NCBI GenBank assembly: GCA_003819975.1
Contig: RPPU01000118.1
Location: forward strand, 1-9,813
Direction: 5' to 3'
DNA from: Desulfobacteraceae bacterium
Lineage (GTDB): Bacteria > Desulfobacterota > DSM-4660 > Desulfatiglandales > HGW-15
Length of the DNA stretch: 9,813 nucleotides
Shown one piece after another: positions 1 to 5,344 of this stretch (the first letter of the stretch is position 1; the number at the start of each line of letters is the position of its first letter). The notes below the pieces were generated by a model that was not told the origin of the DNA, did no database searches, and was given only the letters and a program-made list of their open reading frames with translations. Both the position numbers and the translations under genes were made by a program.

Positions 1-597
1 CGAACGTTAAACGGTTCTTTCTTGAACTAAAGGAGTAGTTTATTCAATGTTTATCAGCTTGAGTAACTCTCTGTTTTTACAGTGTTTTATTTTTTGCTTG
101 ACAGGAGTTATATAGGATGTCCCATCCTCCCCGGACATTGAGTTAGAACAGAAGCATATTTTCGATTTCGAAGTCAAGCGTTTTCTGGATTGATTTTGGT
201 TAAATATTTAAATTCGAGCAAAGAAAACAGTACGATCACGAACAGGGTTCATAGTCTGCTTCTTTTTCAATGGAGTCGCGAGCGATGCACAAAAAAATGT
301 GCAAAAAAAGCGGTTTTCTTCCGATTCCTGAACTAAAAGTAGCCGAGTATCGGTCAAAGCGGGTAAGTTTAAATGATTGTTCTTAATTTCGGGCTGAAAT
401 TTTTTTCGATTTTTAGCCGAAAACTCATTTCATGAAACGTAACGAAAACAAGTACTTACCTAAGGAGCCGAATTTGTTTTTAAAGAAATGCACATTTTTT
501 TGTGCAATTTAGCACTTTTTTGGAGCCTGGGTGAAGGGTAAAACGTGTGAATCCACCTCCGCAGGGCCTCCGGCGGACAGGTGTGCGAAAGCAAGAT
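1..597. other. A+T-rich region without a confident gene; paired 18-nt palindromes
   Basis: The base composition is visibly richer in A and T than in the genes to the right. TGCACAAAAAAATGTGCA (286-303) recurs as an exact inverted copy at 489-506. A short stem AGGATG/CATCCT near 114-129 is the only other structure. On the minus strand, around 240 to 100, there is a frame of plausible composition (MNPVRDRTVFFARI then a stop), too short to call. A minus-strand ORF near 460-714 is a translation of repeats. Confidence 0.5.
285..386 (+). CDS. Weakly supported 33-residue ORF overlapping an 18-nt palindrome
   Basis: The ATG at 285 follows GGAG by 9 nt. The peptide begins MHKKMCKKSGFLPIPELKVA and ends in a TAA. 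Its first six codons are the 18-nt palindrome TGCACAAAAAAATGTGCA plus the A of ATG, whose identical inverted copy lies at 489-506. No family is recognised and a chance ORF in A+T-rich DNA is likely; I list it because of the shared palindrome. Confidence 0.15.
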   Translation: MHKKMCKKSGFLPIPELKVAEYRSKRVSLNDCS

Positions 598-738
598 AGA
601 TTCCGGCCAAATAATGATTTTGTTCTTCAAAATCATGACGTACCGGAATGACGAAAGGGGAAATGGGGGAGCATGTGACTGTGAGAAAGCAAGATAGATT
701 CCGGCTAAAGGCATACCGGAATGACAAGATGGGGAAAT

Positions 739-802
739 GTGTGAAAGTGAGAATGTTAGAACGCGTGAAAGTATGAAAGTCAGAATGTGAGAAGGTGGAA
801 AG
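739..802. repeat. Period-8 array, consensus GTGNGAAN (8 units)
   Basis: Eight consecutive octamers read GTGTGAAA, GTGAGAAT, GTTAGAAC, GCGTGAAA, GTATGAAA, GTCAGAAT, GTGAGAAG, GTGGAAAG. The G at position 1 and the AA at positions 6-7 are constant while positions 2-4 and 8 vary. No ORF uses it plausibly. Confidence 0.85.
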
Positions 803-811
803 ATTAAAAAA

Positions 812-842
812 AAGGATGAAGGATAAAGGCTGAAGGATAAAG
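812..842. repeat. Heptamer array AAGGATR (4 units)
   Basis: AAGGATG, AAGGATA, AAGGCTG, AAGGATA follow each other with period 7. Nearly the same four units recur at 2147-2174 inside the other repeat block. Confidence 0.85.
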
Positions 843-896
843 ATTCCGGTTCAAAACTTACCGGAATGACGAAAAAAGAAAGAAAATAACACGGGC

Positions 897-1015
897 CGGA
901 ATGACAGAATGAGAAATAGGGAAGTGCGTGAACGTTAAAAAAAGGATAAATAGTCCCGAATTTTTATACCACAGACTATGGATAAACCAAGAAAGACAAT
1001 TTTATTCCTATTCGT
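897..1015. repeat. Left copy of the repeat block flanking the PIN module
   Basis: Matches 2101-2246 in the same orientation: CCGGAATGA, GTGAACGTTAAAAAAAGGAT, a TAGTCCCGAATTTTTA string, CCACAGACTATGGA, ACCAAGAAAGAC and TTTTATTCCTATTCG. It lacks the heptamer expansion of the right copy. From about 1018 to 1139 unique, A+T-rich sequence follows, up to the partner gene's stop. Confidence 0.8.
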
Positions 1016-1139
1016 TCAGGAAAGCTAAAATGGTAACGCTCTCATTAGAACCTTTCATTTTACAATACGAACGTAAAAACAGAAAAAGGCAATTTTTAAG
1101 CATGACAGATACCCGTGAGCCGCTGTCAATATTTTATTC

Positions 1140-1328
1140 TCAAACTGCTTTTTCATAAATTTGTTCCGTTTTTGTTTTCAGTTCAAGTTTTCCCCATAAA
1201 GAGCTGTCATGTGCTTCTTTTACCAGTTTATCCGTAAATTCTTTAAGATCCGCGTTTTTATTTTTTTCATATAAGCGATCTCTGATGTTTCGCGTCATCT
1301 GAACGCAATCAAACGTTTTATTCTTCAT
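1140..1328 (-). CDS. Small partner protein of the PIN ribonuclease, probable antitoxin
   Basis: This 62-residue protein starts MKNKTFDCVQMTRNIRDRLY and is charged and mostly helical by appearance, ending in lysine-rich sequence. A TFDCV-type N-terminus is familiar to me from small proteins encoded right after PIN genes of this subtype in bacteria and archaea, so I infer that it binds and neutralises the PIN protein. I chose the ATG at 1328, because GGAGG (1338-1342) lies 9 nt before it inside the PIN gene and the protein-like sequence begins there; an in-frame ATG at 1376 has no such support. The 11-nt overlap with the PIN gene makes toxin-first order, the reverse of usual vapBC. No DNA-binding motif is visible, so autoregulation cannot be argued. 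Confidence 0.75.
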   Translation of the reverse strand: MKNKTFDCVQMTRNIRDRLYEKNKNADLKEFTDKLVKEAHDSSLWGKLELKTKTEQIYEKAV

Positions 1329-1779
1329 CGAACAATACCTCCATCGGTGAAAATATCTGCAACGATTTATATCCATTTTTTAAATTGACCGCGTTAAACC
1401 GGCTGATCTTGTTGAAATTTACGATATGCTTGAAATTCCAACTTACCAACAAATCAACCTGATATACAGTGGCGCAAGCAATGTGCAACGCATCTCCAAA
1501 AAATTTTTCGGTGATTATCTTTTCTTTGATGTAATTTTCCGCCAATTCTTTAATCTCTAAGGTCACCTGAACAACTTTCAGCTTTTTTCCGTACGTCTCA
1601 AACTCTAACTTCACAAAATCCGGCGCATTTTCCAATTCTCCAATGGTGATTTCGGACACAACACCGTTGATTTTACCGCCCTTTATGCCTTCCACAAGCC
1701 TTATAGACTGTTCTTTAAACTCATCGTCAAACAGCCCTCCGATTACCGATGTATCCAGATATATTTCGAGCTTTTTCAT
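1318..1779 (-). CDS. PIN-domain ribonuclease, VapC-like toxin candidate
   Basis: The 153-residue protein is a PIN domain, the Mg2+-dependent ribonuclease fold of VapC toxins, which cleave RNA (often tRNA or rRNA) and stop growth when unneutralised. Acidic residues are in place: D9 in IYLDTSVIGG, a glutamate in GELE (E48 or E50), D96 in FFGDALHIA, and the conserved SWNFKHIVN (113-121) with N115. Length is normal. It begins with ATG at 1779, overlapping the stop of an upstream frame by ATGA, with GAGG 4 nt before it. Its end overlaps the start of the partner gene by 11 nt, so the two are translated together. A+T-rich codon use differs from the kinase and housekeeping genes and suggests horizontal acquisition. 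The cognate RNA target is unknown. Confidence 0.9.
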   Translation of the reverse strand: MKKLEIYLDTSVIGGLFDDEFKEQSIRLVEGIKGGKINGVVSEITIGELENAPDFVKLEFETYGKKLKVVQVTLEIKELAENYIKEKIITEKFFGDALHIACATVYQVDLLVSWNFKHIVNFNKISRFNAVNLKNGYKSLQIFSPMEVLFDEE

Positions 1780-1900
1780 TCATCCTCATCTTCATTTGTT
1801 TGCGATTTGCCATTCACTATAATGCCTTCCTTAACCATGACCAGACGGCTTCCAACTTGGCCGATTGACCGCCATCCAGCGTTTTCAAATGAAATATCAT
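1776..1900 (-). pseudogene. Upstream small ORF of the PIN module, possibly frameshifted
   Basis: After the predicted promoter, an ATG at 1900 with AAGGA 6 nt before it opens a 27-codon frame that ends at TAG 1817. The next frame is open from about 2037 without a stop and ends in TGA at 1776-1778, giving an ATGA overlap with the PIN start, a classic sign of translational coupling. In that frame the sequence reads SFENAGWRSIGQVGSRLVMV, then a charged end NEDEDE. Adding one T in the TTT after ATGATA would join both into one 41-codon gene with a good ribosome site. As it stands the second frame could start only at ATG 1838 (20 codons). It may be a broken antitoxin or leader peptide, or chance; I do not recognise the family. 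Confidence 0.3.
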
Positions 1901-1949
1901 AAATATTCCTTATTTTACATAAACGGATAATATTTAATATCTCTTTTAT

Positions 1950-1978
1950 AATATAAGAAACCCGTGCGGTTTGTCCAA
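1950..1978 (-). promoter_or_regulatory. Predicted sigma70-type promoter for the PIN module
   Basis: On the minus strand TTGGAC (1973-1978) and TATATT (1950-1955) are separated by exactly 17 nt, close to the TTGACA/TATAAT consensus. Transcription would begin near 1943, about 40 nt before the ribosome site and ATG at 1900 and about 165 nt before the PIN start. The surrounding DNA is A+T-rich, which raises the chance of a fortuitous match. Confidence 0.55.
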
Positions 1979-2096
1979 TATAATTTCGGATTAGGAAAGT
2001 GTTAAGGCAAGAAAGATTCCAGTCCGCTACGCCGTCTTGTCACGCCGTATGGGTTTCTCAGAAGGCGGAAGCCTTAGTAAAGGAGGGTTTAAATTA

Positions 2097-2300
2097 TTGT
2101 TGGAATGATGAGATGGGGAAATGGGGAAGTATGTGAACGTTAAAAAAAGGATGAAGGATAAAGGCGGAAGGATGAATTGAATAGTCCTGAATTTTTAAAC
2201 CACAGACTATGGACCGACCAAGAAAAACGATTTTATTCCTATTCGTCCCGCGGCTGCAGGGCGAATACATCCGCGGTAATCTGCGGCTATCCGCGGTAAA
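2097..2300. repeat. Repeat block downstream of the kinase; right copy of the block flanking the PIN module
   Basis: From 2101 to about 2246 this block matches 897-1015 in the same orientation: GGAATGA, a GTGAACGTTAAAAAAAGGAT string, CCACAGACTATGGA and ACCAAGAAA then TTTTATTCCTATTCG. It carries about 27 extra bases made of heptamers AAGGATG, AAGGATA, AAGGCGG, AAGGATG (2147-2174). An imperfect stem TTCGTCCCGC/GCAGGGCGAA with loop GGCT follows (2242-2265), then TCCGCGG units to about 2297. No gene is seen between the kinase stop and the PIN promoter. Confidence 0.8.
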
Positions 2301-2308
2301 AAATAGTT

Positions 2309-3514
2309 TTACTTAACCCCGCCTTTGACTTCCGCTTCCAGATTTTCGACTTCCGCTTCGGAGAGCCGGCCCATTTTCACGTACAAGTCATTCAGATTGG
2401 CGAGGTGCGCGCGCTCTTCGCTGCCCGAAGTCATCATGCCCTGCAGGGCATTGCGGTATTCTTCCACGAAATCCATGGGCGGCAGGCCGATTTCCCGGCG
2501 GATATTGCCCTCAATGGCCTTGATCTCCGAAGGGGTCAAGCCGCGTTTCTTGGCGATTTGATCCAAATGGGCCCGTTCAATGGCCGTGATATCGCTTTTA
2601 GTCAACAAGCTGAAACGCAACAATTCCGAGAACATCTCCTGGGGCGCTTCGACCTTGAGCGCCAAAGAGAACTCCAGGGCGCTTTGATGGCGGTTTTCCG
2701 GTTTTCCTTCCAAGGCCTGCAAAACTGCTTCTTTGACCAAAGACGGAATGGTTTTAATTTCAATCAGCATACCCTTGGCCTTGGCCAGGGAGCCTTCCAC
2801 ATGATATTCCAGGATATCGTGCATCTCGCGGCACTTGCCGCAGGGCAGTTCACCGCTGAGCATATAAAACAAAGTGACCCCCAAAGAATAGACATCGGAC
2901 CGAAAATCGATTTCCTGGTTGATGATCTGCTCCGGAGCCATATAAAAGGGGGTCCCCCCGGAGATCGGACTTTTTTTTCTCTTGATATCCGGAGGTAAAA
3001 AAATCGACAAGCCGAAATCCGTAATCTTGGCGCGGCCTTGCCGGTCGATCAAAATATTGGACGGTTTGATGTCGCCATGAACGATCCGGTATTTATGGGC
3101 GAAACCGATCCCTTCCAATATTTGCAGGAAAATATTAATCGCTCTTTCGGTCGACAACGCGCCTTTTTCGCCCTTTTTGCTTTTAAATTCATGCGCCTTA
3201 TTGACAATGCTCTCCAGGGTGGTCCCTTCAATGTGCTGCATCGCCAGGCAAAGATTGTCCTTGTGATTAAACACGCGGTAAATCTGAATGATATAAGGAC
3301 TGTCCAGATTGGCTTGGATGCGGGCTTCCCGGAAAAATCTTTTTTTCGCGTCCTCGTCTTTATGATAGCCGGGCTGTAAAGCCTTGATCACGACCTCTCT
3401 TTGTAAAACCAGATCCTTGGCCAGATAGACTTCCGCCATATTGCTGTGACTGATTTGACTCTCGATCAAATAATCTTCTACTTTTTGCCCACCGCTGAAA
3501 ATCGATTTTTCCAT
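2309..3514 (-). CDS. Ser/Thr protein kinase (Hanks type) with atypical P-loop and C-terminal helical extension
   Basis: This 401-residue soluble kinase should phosphorylate Ser/Thr on unknown partners in the cytoplasm. Key residues are visible: ATP-binding K44 (VVIKAL), helix-C E63, catalytic loop HGDIKPSN with D148, K150 and N153, DFG at 166-168, TPFYMAPEQ around 188-196, and D207 in SDVYSLGV. The glycine-rich loop has none of its usual glycines (SQISHSNMAEVYLA, 19-32), and HRD is HGD, so it is a non-RD kinase that may not need activation-loop phosphorylation. Residues from about 295 on form a mostly helical region (SDITAIERAHLDQIAKKRGL, then NLNDLYVKMGRLSEAEVENL) of a type I cannot name. 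No transmembrane segment or PASTA/PEGA domain is seen. The ATG at 3514 has AAAGGAG, 5 nt spacing. It may lie in a transcript with the ATPase gene upstream, but the 491-nt gap argues against tight coupling. Confidence 0.93.
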   Translation of the reverse strand: MEKSIFSGGQKVEDYLIESQISHSNMAEVYLAKDLVLQREVVIKALQPGYHKDEDAKKRFFREARIQANLDSPYIIQIYRVFNHKDNLCLAMQHIEGTTLESIVNKAHEFKSKKGEKGALSTERAINIFLQILEGIGFAHKYRIVHGDIKPSNILIDRQGRAKITDFGLSIFLPPDIKRKKSPISGGTPFYMAPEQIINQEIDFRSDVYSLGVTLFYMLSGELPCGKCREMHDILEYHVEGSLAKAKGMLIEIKTIPSLVKEAVLQALEGKPENRHQSALEFSLALKVEAPQEMFSELLRFSLLTKSDITAIERAHLDQIAKKRGLTPSEIKAIEGNIRREIGLPPMDFVEEYRNALQGMMTSGSEERAHLANLNDLYVKMGRLSEAEVENLEAEVKGGVK

Positions 3515-3823
3515 ATGATCTCCTTTTTTAACCGCAGACTTTGGACAGATGGCCGCGGATAAAGATTTATCGTTCCGCGACTGCGGAACGATAAGTTCTC
3601 ACGCCCAAGGGACGATTTGGTTCCGTGCTATTTGAAACTCTCAATTTTTACATGACGCCAATCGTGACTTTAGCATCATATCTAAATTAAAACCTGATCC
3701 TCCGTCTATCAGAGGATTTCTTTGATACGATGAAATTTGGGTTCAAAGAAATCCAGAAGCCATGACACCTTTTTCCCCGCTCAAGTCGAGCGGGGAAAAG
3801 ATTCGGTCTTGTCCGCGGTTATC

Positions 3824-3860
3824 TGACCGAAAGTAATTTCGTGAAGATTGAAATTACTGA
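3824..3860. repeat. Divergent relative of the 34-nt palindrome inside a TCCGCGG repeat
   Basis: The stem AGTAATTTC (3832-3840) pairs with GAAATTACT (3850-3858) around the loop GTGAAGATT. It shares the GTAATTTC/GAAATTAC core with copies A and B but differs outside. It lies between ATCTG and TATCCGCGG; the related sequence at 2270-2297 has only CGGC at that point, so about 35 nt look inserted. Confidence 0.7.
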
Positions 3861-3939
3861 TATCCGCGGTTAAAAATTCCTTTTCTTTATAGGTCAGGTC
3901 GTTTAAATCTATTTTGAAGCTAATTTTTTTACCGCAGAC

Positions 3940-3973
3940 GACGTAATTTCAGAAAATCCTGAAATTACTCCAG
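3940..3973 (+). repeat. 34-nt small palindromic element, copy B
   Basis: The element reads GACGTAATTTCAG, loop AAAATC, CTGAAATTACTCCAG. Its arms are identical to copy A at 7970-8003 in reverse orientation, while the 6-nt loop differs. It splits a repeat that is intact at 3531-3560: the host reads GCAGAC, three T, GGACAG there, whereas here GCAGAC and GGACAG are separated by the element and a few extra bases. Confidence 0.85.
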
Positions 3974-4005
3974 ACATCGGACAGATGGCCGCAGACCTGC
4001 CTTCG

Positions 4006-5037
4006 TTATGACTTCAGCCTTGTTTTGTACAGCTTTTGGGTTTGTTTTTGCAACCGCACCGCGCTCTCCTCGATCGGCTGATGCCAGAACTTGACGATTC
4101 GTTCCGCCAGGCGCCTAATATCGTCGGCCGCCGGGCTCTCGCCGTAATCGGGCAAAAAAACAGCCCGTTTCCTGACCGCTTCCGCTACGGCCGGATCCTG
4201 AAAAATAAACCCCAGATATTCGGCTTTCATCGCCAGAACGCTCGAAAGGCTTTTGTTGATCTGCTCGGATAGTTCGATCTCATTCGGGTGGGTTCCCATA
4301 TTGAAAACGATCCTGGGCCGGTATTGACGGCAAAGGGTCAAAAGCTTTTCAACGGCCAAAGGATCCAGTTCGATCAATTTATTCCTTAACAAATCGATAT
4401 TGAGATGTTCGTTGGCCATAGGGTCCAGAGACAAGTAACGGGTGAACTCCTTGAGTTGGCGCTGCCGGGCGAAAGTCCTGACCATGGCCCGTAAAAGGAA
4501 ATATTTTAAAAAAGCCAGCAAACCCATAACCGACGGATATTCCGGGCTGGTCAAAAGCAAACCATAGGGGGCCATTCTGAAAAAATCAAGCGTATGAAAA
4601 GAGGTGCCGGCGCCCAGATCGATCAGCACATAATCGGCCTGTAAATGATTGATTTGGGCGATCAAACGTTCTTTTTGCGCATGGGTGATATTCGGCATAA
4701 ACGGCGTACGGCTGTCTCCCGGCAAAAAACGCAGATTGGGAAAAACGGTCGGCGCCAAAAGACTTTCGAGCTGCAATTGACGATTGCGCATAAACTCGCC
4801 TACGCCGGGATACTGGTTGGAGAGGCCTAAAAACGAGTGCAAATTGGACCCGCCCAGGTGCAGATCGATCACGATCGTTTTTTTCCCATATTCGGCCAGG
4901 GCCAAACCCAAGTTGGCGGTTAAAAAAGTCTTGCCCACTCCGCCTTTACCGGCCGCGATCGGTATAATGGTCGTACCGGTATGGGGCGCCAACCCGATTT
5001 CCGTCCGTTTGAGCGGGATGAGTTGTTTTAGAAGCAT
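4006..5037 (-). CDS. MinD/ParA-type P-loop ATPase (FlhG/MinD-like), role unknown
   Basis: The 343-residue protein is a deviant Walker-A ATPase. GKGGVGKT at residues 30-37 carries the signature lysine K31 as well as the P-loop lysine. Switch regions follow: VIDLHLGGSNLHSFLG (56-71, with His60 where many members have a second Asp) and VLIDLGAGTS (137-146). These proteins act as nucleotide-switched dimers that position cellular structures at membranes or the nucleoid. The 20-odd residues before the P-loop and the C-terminal helical part, about residues 180-343 with FNMGTHPNEIEL (245-256) and LGFIFQDPAVAEAV (275-288), match a family I know from Desulfobacterota. The C-terminus (KQTQKLYKTRLKS) is basic but not a clear amphipathic MinD tail. 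An in-frame TGA shortly upstream fixes the ATG at 5037; its ribosome site is weak. No MinC, MinE, ParB or flagellar gene is adjacent, so the cargo is unknown. Confidence 0.9.
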   Translation of the reverse strand: MLLKQLIPLKRTEIGLAPHTGTTIIPIAAGKGGVGKTFLTANLGLALAEYGKKTIVIDLHLGGSNLHSFLGLSNQYPGVGEFMRNRQLQLESLLAPTVFPNLRFLPGDSRTPFMPNITHAQKERLIAQINHLQADYVLIDLGAGTSFHTLDFFRMAPYGLLLTSPEYPSVMGLLAFLKYFLLRAMVRTFARQRQLKEFTRYLSLDPMANEHLNIDLLRNKLIELDPLAVEKLLTLCRQYRPRIVFNMGTHPNEIELSEQINKSLSSVLAMKAEYLGFIFQDPAVAEAVRKRAVFLPDYGESPAADDIRRLAERIVKFWHQPIEESAVRLQKQTQKLYKTRLKS

Positions 5038-5068
5038 AGGCGTTCATCCATAGAGAGGTTTTAAAACA

Positions 5069-5096
5069 GGTTCAAGGTTCACAGTTCACGGTTAAA
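5069..5096. repeat. Heptamer array GGTTCAC, continued after the hairpin array
   Basis: Units GGTTCAA, GGTTCAC, AGTTCAC, GGTTAAA occupy 5069-5096. GGTTCAC and GGTTAAA reappear at 5235-5248 beyond the hairpin units, and a single GGTTCAC lies at 5126-5132. The 13-nt string GTTCACGGTTAAA is thus an exact direct repeat at 5084-5096 and 5236-5248, flanking the hairpin array. Confidence 0.85.
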
Positions 5097-5103
5097 GGAG
5101 ACG

Positions 5104-5235
5104 GATGATGAAGAACATCATCCAGGGTTCACAAGAACGGATGACCAGAAGCTGTCATCCGGGGATGGCGTGAAACTGCCATCCGGGGATAACCAGAAGC
5201 TGTCATCCGGGGATGACGTGAAACTGCCATCCGGG
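5104..5235. repeat. Array of 24-nt hairpin units (4 in tandem plus 1 outlying)
   Basis: Four adjoining 24-nt units occupy 5140-5163, 5164-5187, 5188-5211 and 5212-5235. Each has a 6-nt arm beginning GAT, an 8-nt loop, a 6-nt arm ending ATC, then CGGG. Loops alternate CAGAAGCT, GTGAAACT, CAGAAGCT, GTGAAACT. Stems are GATGAC/GTCATC, GATGGC/GCCATC, GATAAC/GTCATC and GATGAC/GCCATC. The first two differ by a compensated pair; the last two carry one mismatch each. A fifth 24-nt unit at 5104-5127 has stem GATGATG/CATCATC and loop AAGAA. The higher-order unit is therefore 48 nt. No ORF follows the array. Confidence 0.9.
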
Positions 5236-5267
5236 GTTCACGGTTAAAAAGCGACAAAGTTGAAACA

Positions 5268-5336
5268 AGCTCTTAGCTCTTAGCTTTCAGCTTTCAGCTT
5301 TCAGCTTTCAGCTTTCAGCTTTCAGCTTTCAGCTCC
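5268..5336. repeat. Heptamer tandem array AGCTTTC (7 perfect units plus 2 variants)
   Basis: Two AGCTCTT units (5268-5281) are followed by seven identical AGCTTTC units (5282-5330) and a broken AGCTCC. This is the purest microsatellite in the window, which implies recent expansion or active slippage. It is intergenic, between the 32-codon ORF and the hairpin array at 5104-5235. Confidence 0.95.
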
Positions 5337-5344
5337 TTGCTCCT

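Larger units (their letters stand above)
598..905. repeat. Family of ATTCCGG...CCGGAATGAC hairpin repeats
   Basis: Inverted arms ATTCCGG and CCGGAAT with 11-nt loops occur at 699-723 (loop CTAAAGGCATA) and 844-868 (loop TTCAAAACTTA). A third copy starting at about 599 has a 36-nt loop because it carries its own palindrome, ATGATTTTG and CAAAATCAT around TTCTT (613-635). A half copy, CCGGAATGAC, lies at 897-906, and a degraded one spans 2015-2107. A TGAC or TGACG tail after the right arm is typical. Repeats of this shape are common in Desulfobacterota. Confidence 0.8.
3515..4005. repeat. Hairpin-dense intergenic region between the ATPase and kinase genes
   Basis: No ORF is credible in these 491 nt. 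Five hairpins lie here: 3567-3594 (TTATCGTTCCGC, loop GACT, 12-bp stem), 3714-3754 (GGATTTCTTTGA, 17-nt loop, 12 bp), 3771-3799 (TTTTCCCCGCTC, loop AAGTC, 12 bp), 3832-3858 (AGTAATTTC, 9-nt loop, 9 bp) and the 34-nt element at 3940-3973. Host material consists of ACCGCAGAC...GGACAGATGGCCGC repeats (3531-3560 and 3931-3990, the second split by the 34-nt element) and TCCGCGGTTATC repeats (near 3812 and 3861). None of the stems is followed by a T-run on either strand, so intrinsic terminators are unlikely. Confidence 0.85.

Noticed and set aside
1..300. Insertion-sequence remnant
   Set aside because: No transposase motif or convincing terminal repeat was found; the minus-strand frame with MNPVRDRTVFFARI is too short.
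460..727. Two overlapping minus-strand ORFs of 84 and 72 codons
   Set aside because: They are translations of the ATTCCGG hairpin repeats and neighbouring tracts, with no ribosome site and no protein-like composition.
928..1158. Plus-strand ORF of 76 codons
   Set aside because: Its start lies in the flanking repeat block that recurs at 2101-2246 and its end runs into the partner gene on the other strand.
1776..1900. Resemblance of SIGQVGSRLVMV to part of BrnT-type toxins
   Set aside because: The similarity covers about a dozen residues and the surrounding spacing does not fit, so no family is claimed.
2405..2998. Plus-strand ORF of 197 codons opposite the kinase
   Set aside because: A shadow frame antisense to a gene with clear kinase motifs.
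3771..3799. Intrinsic terminator from the 12-bp G+C-rich stem
   Set aside because: The stem has T on the 5' side and A on the 3' side on both strands, with no T-run after it; the nearest gene ends are also some distance away.
5104..5248. CRISPR array
   Set aside because: Units are adjacent without spacers, are palindromic, and no cas gene is present.
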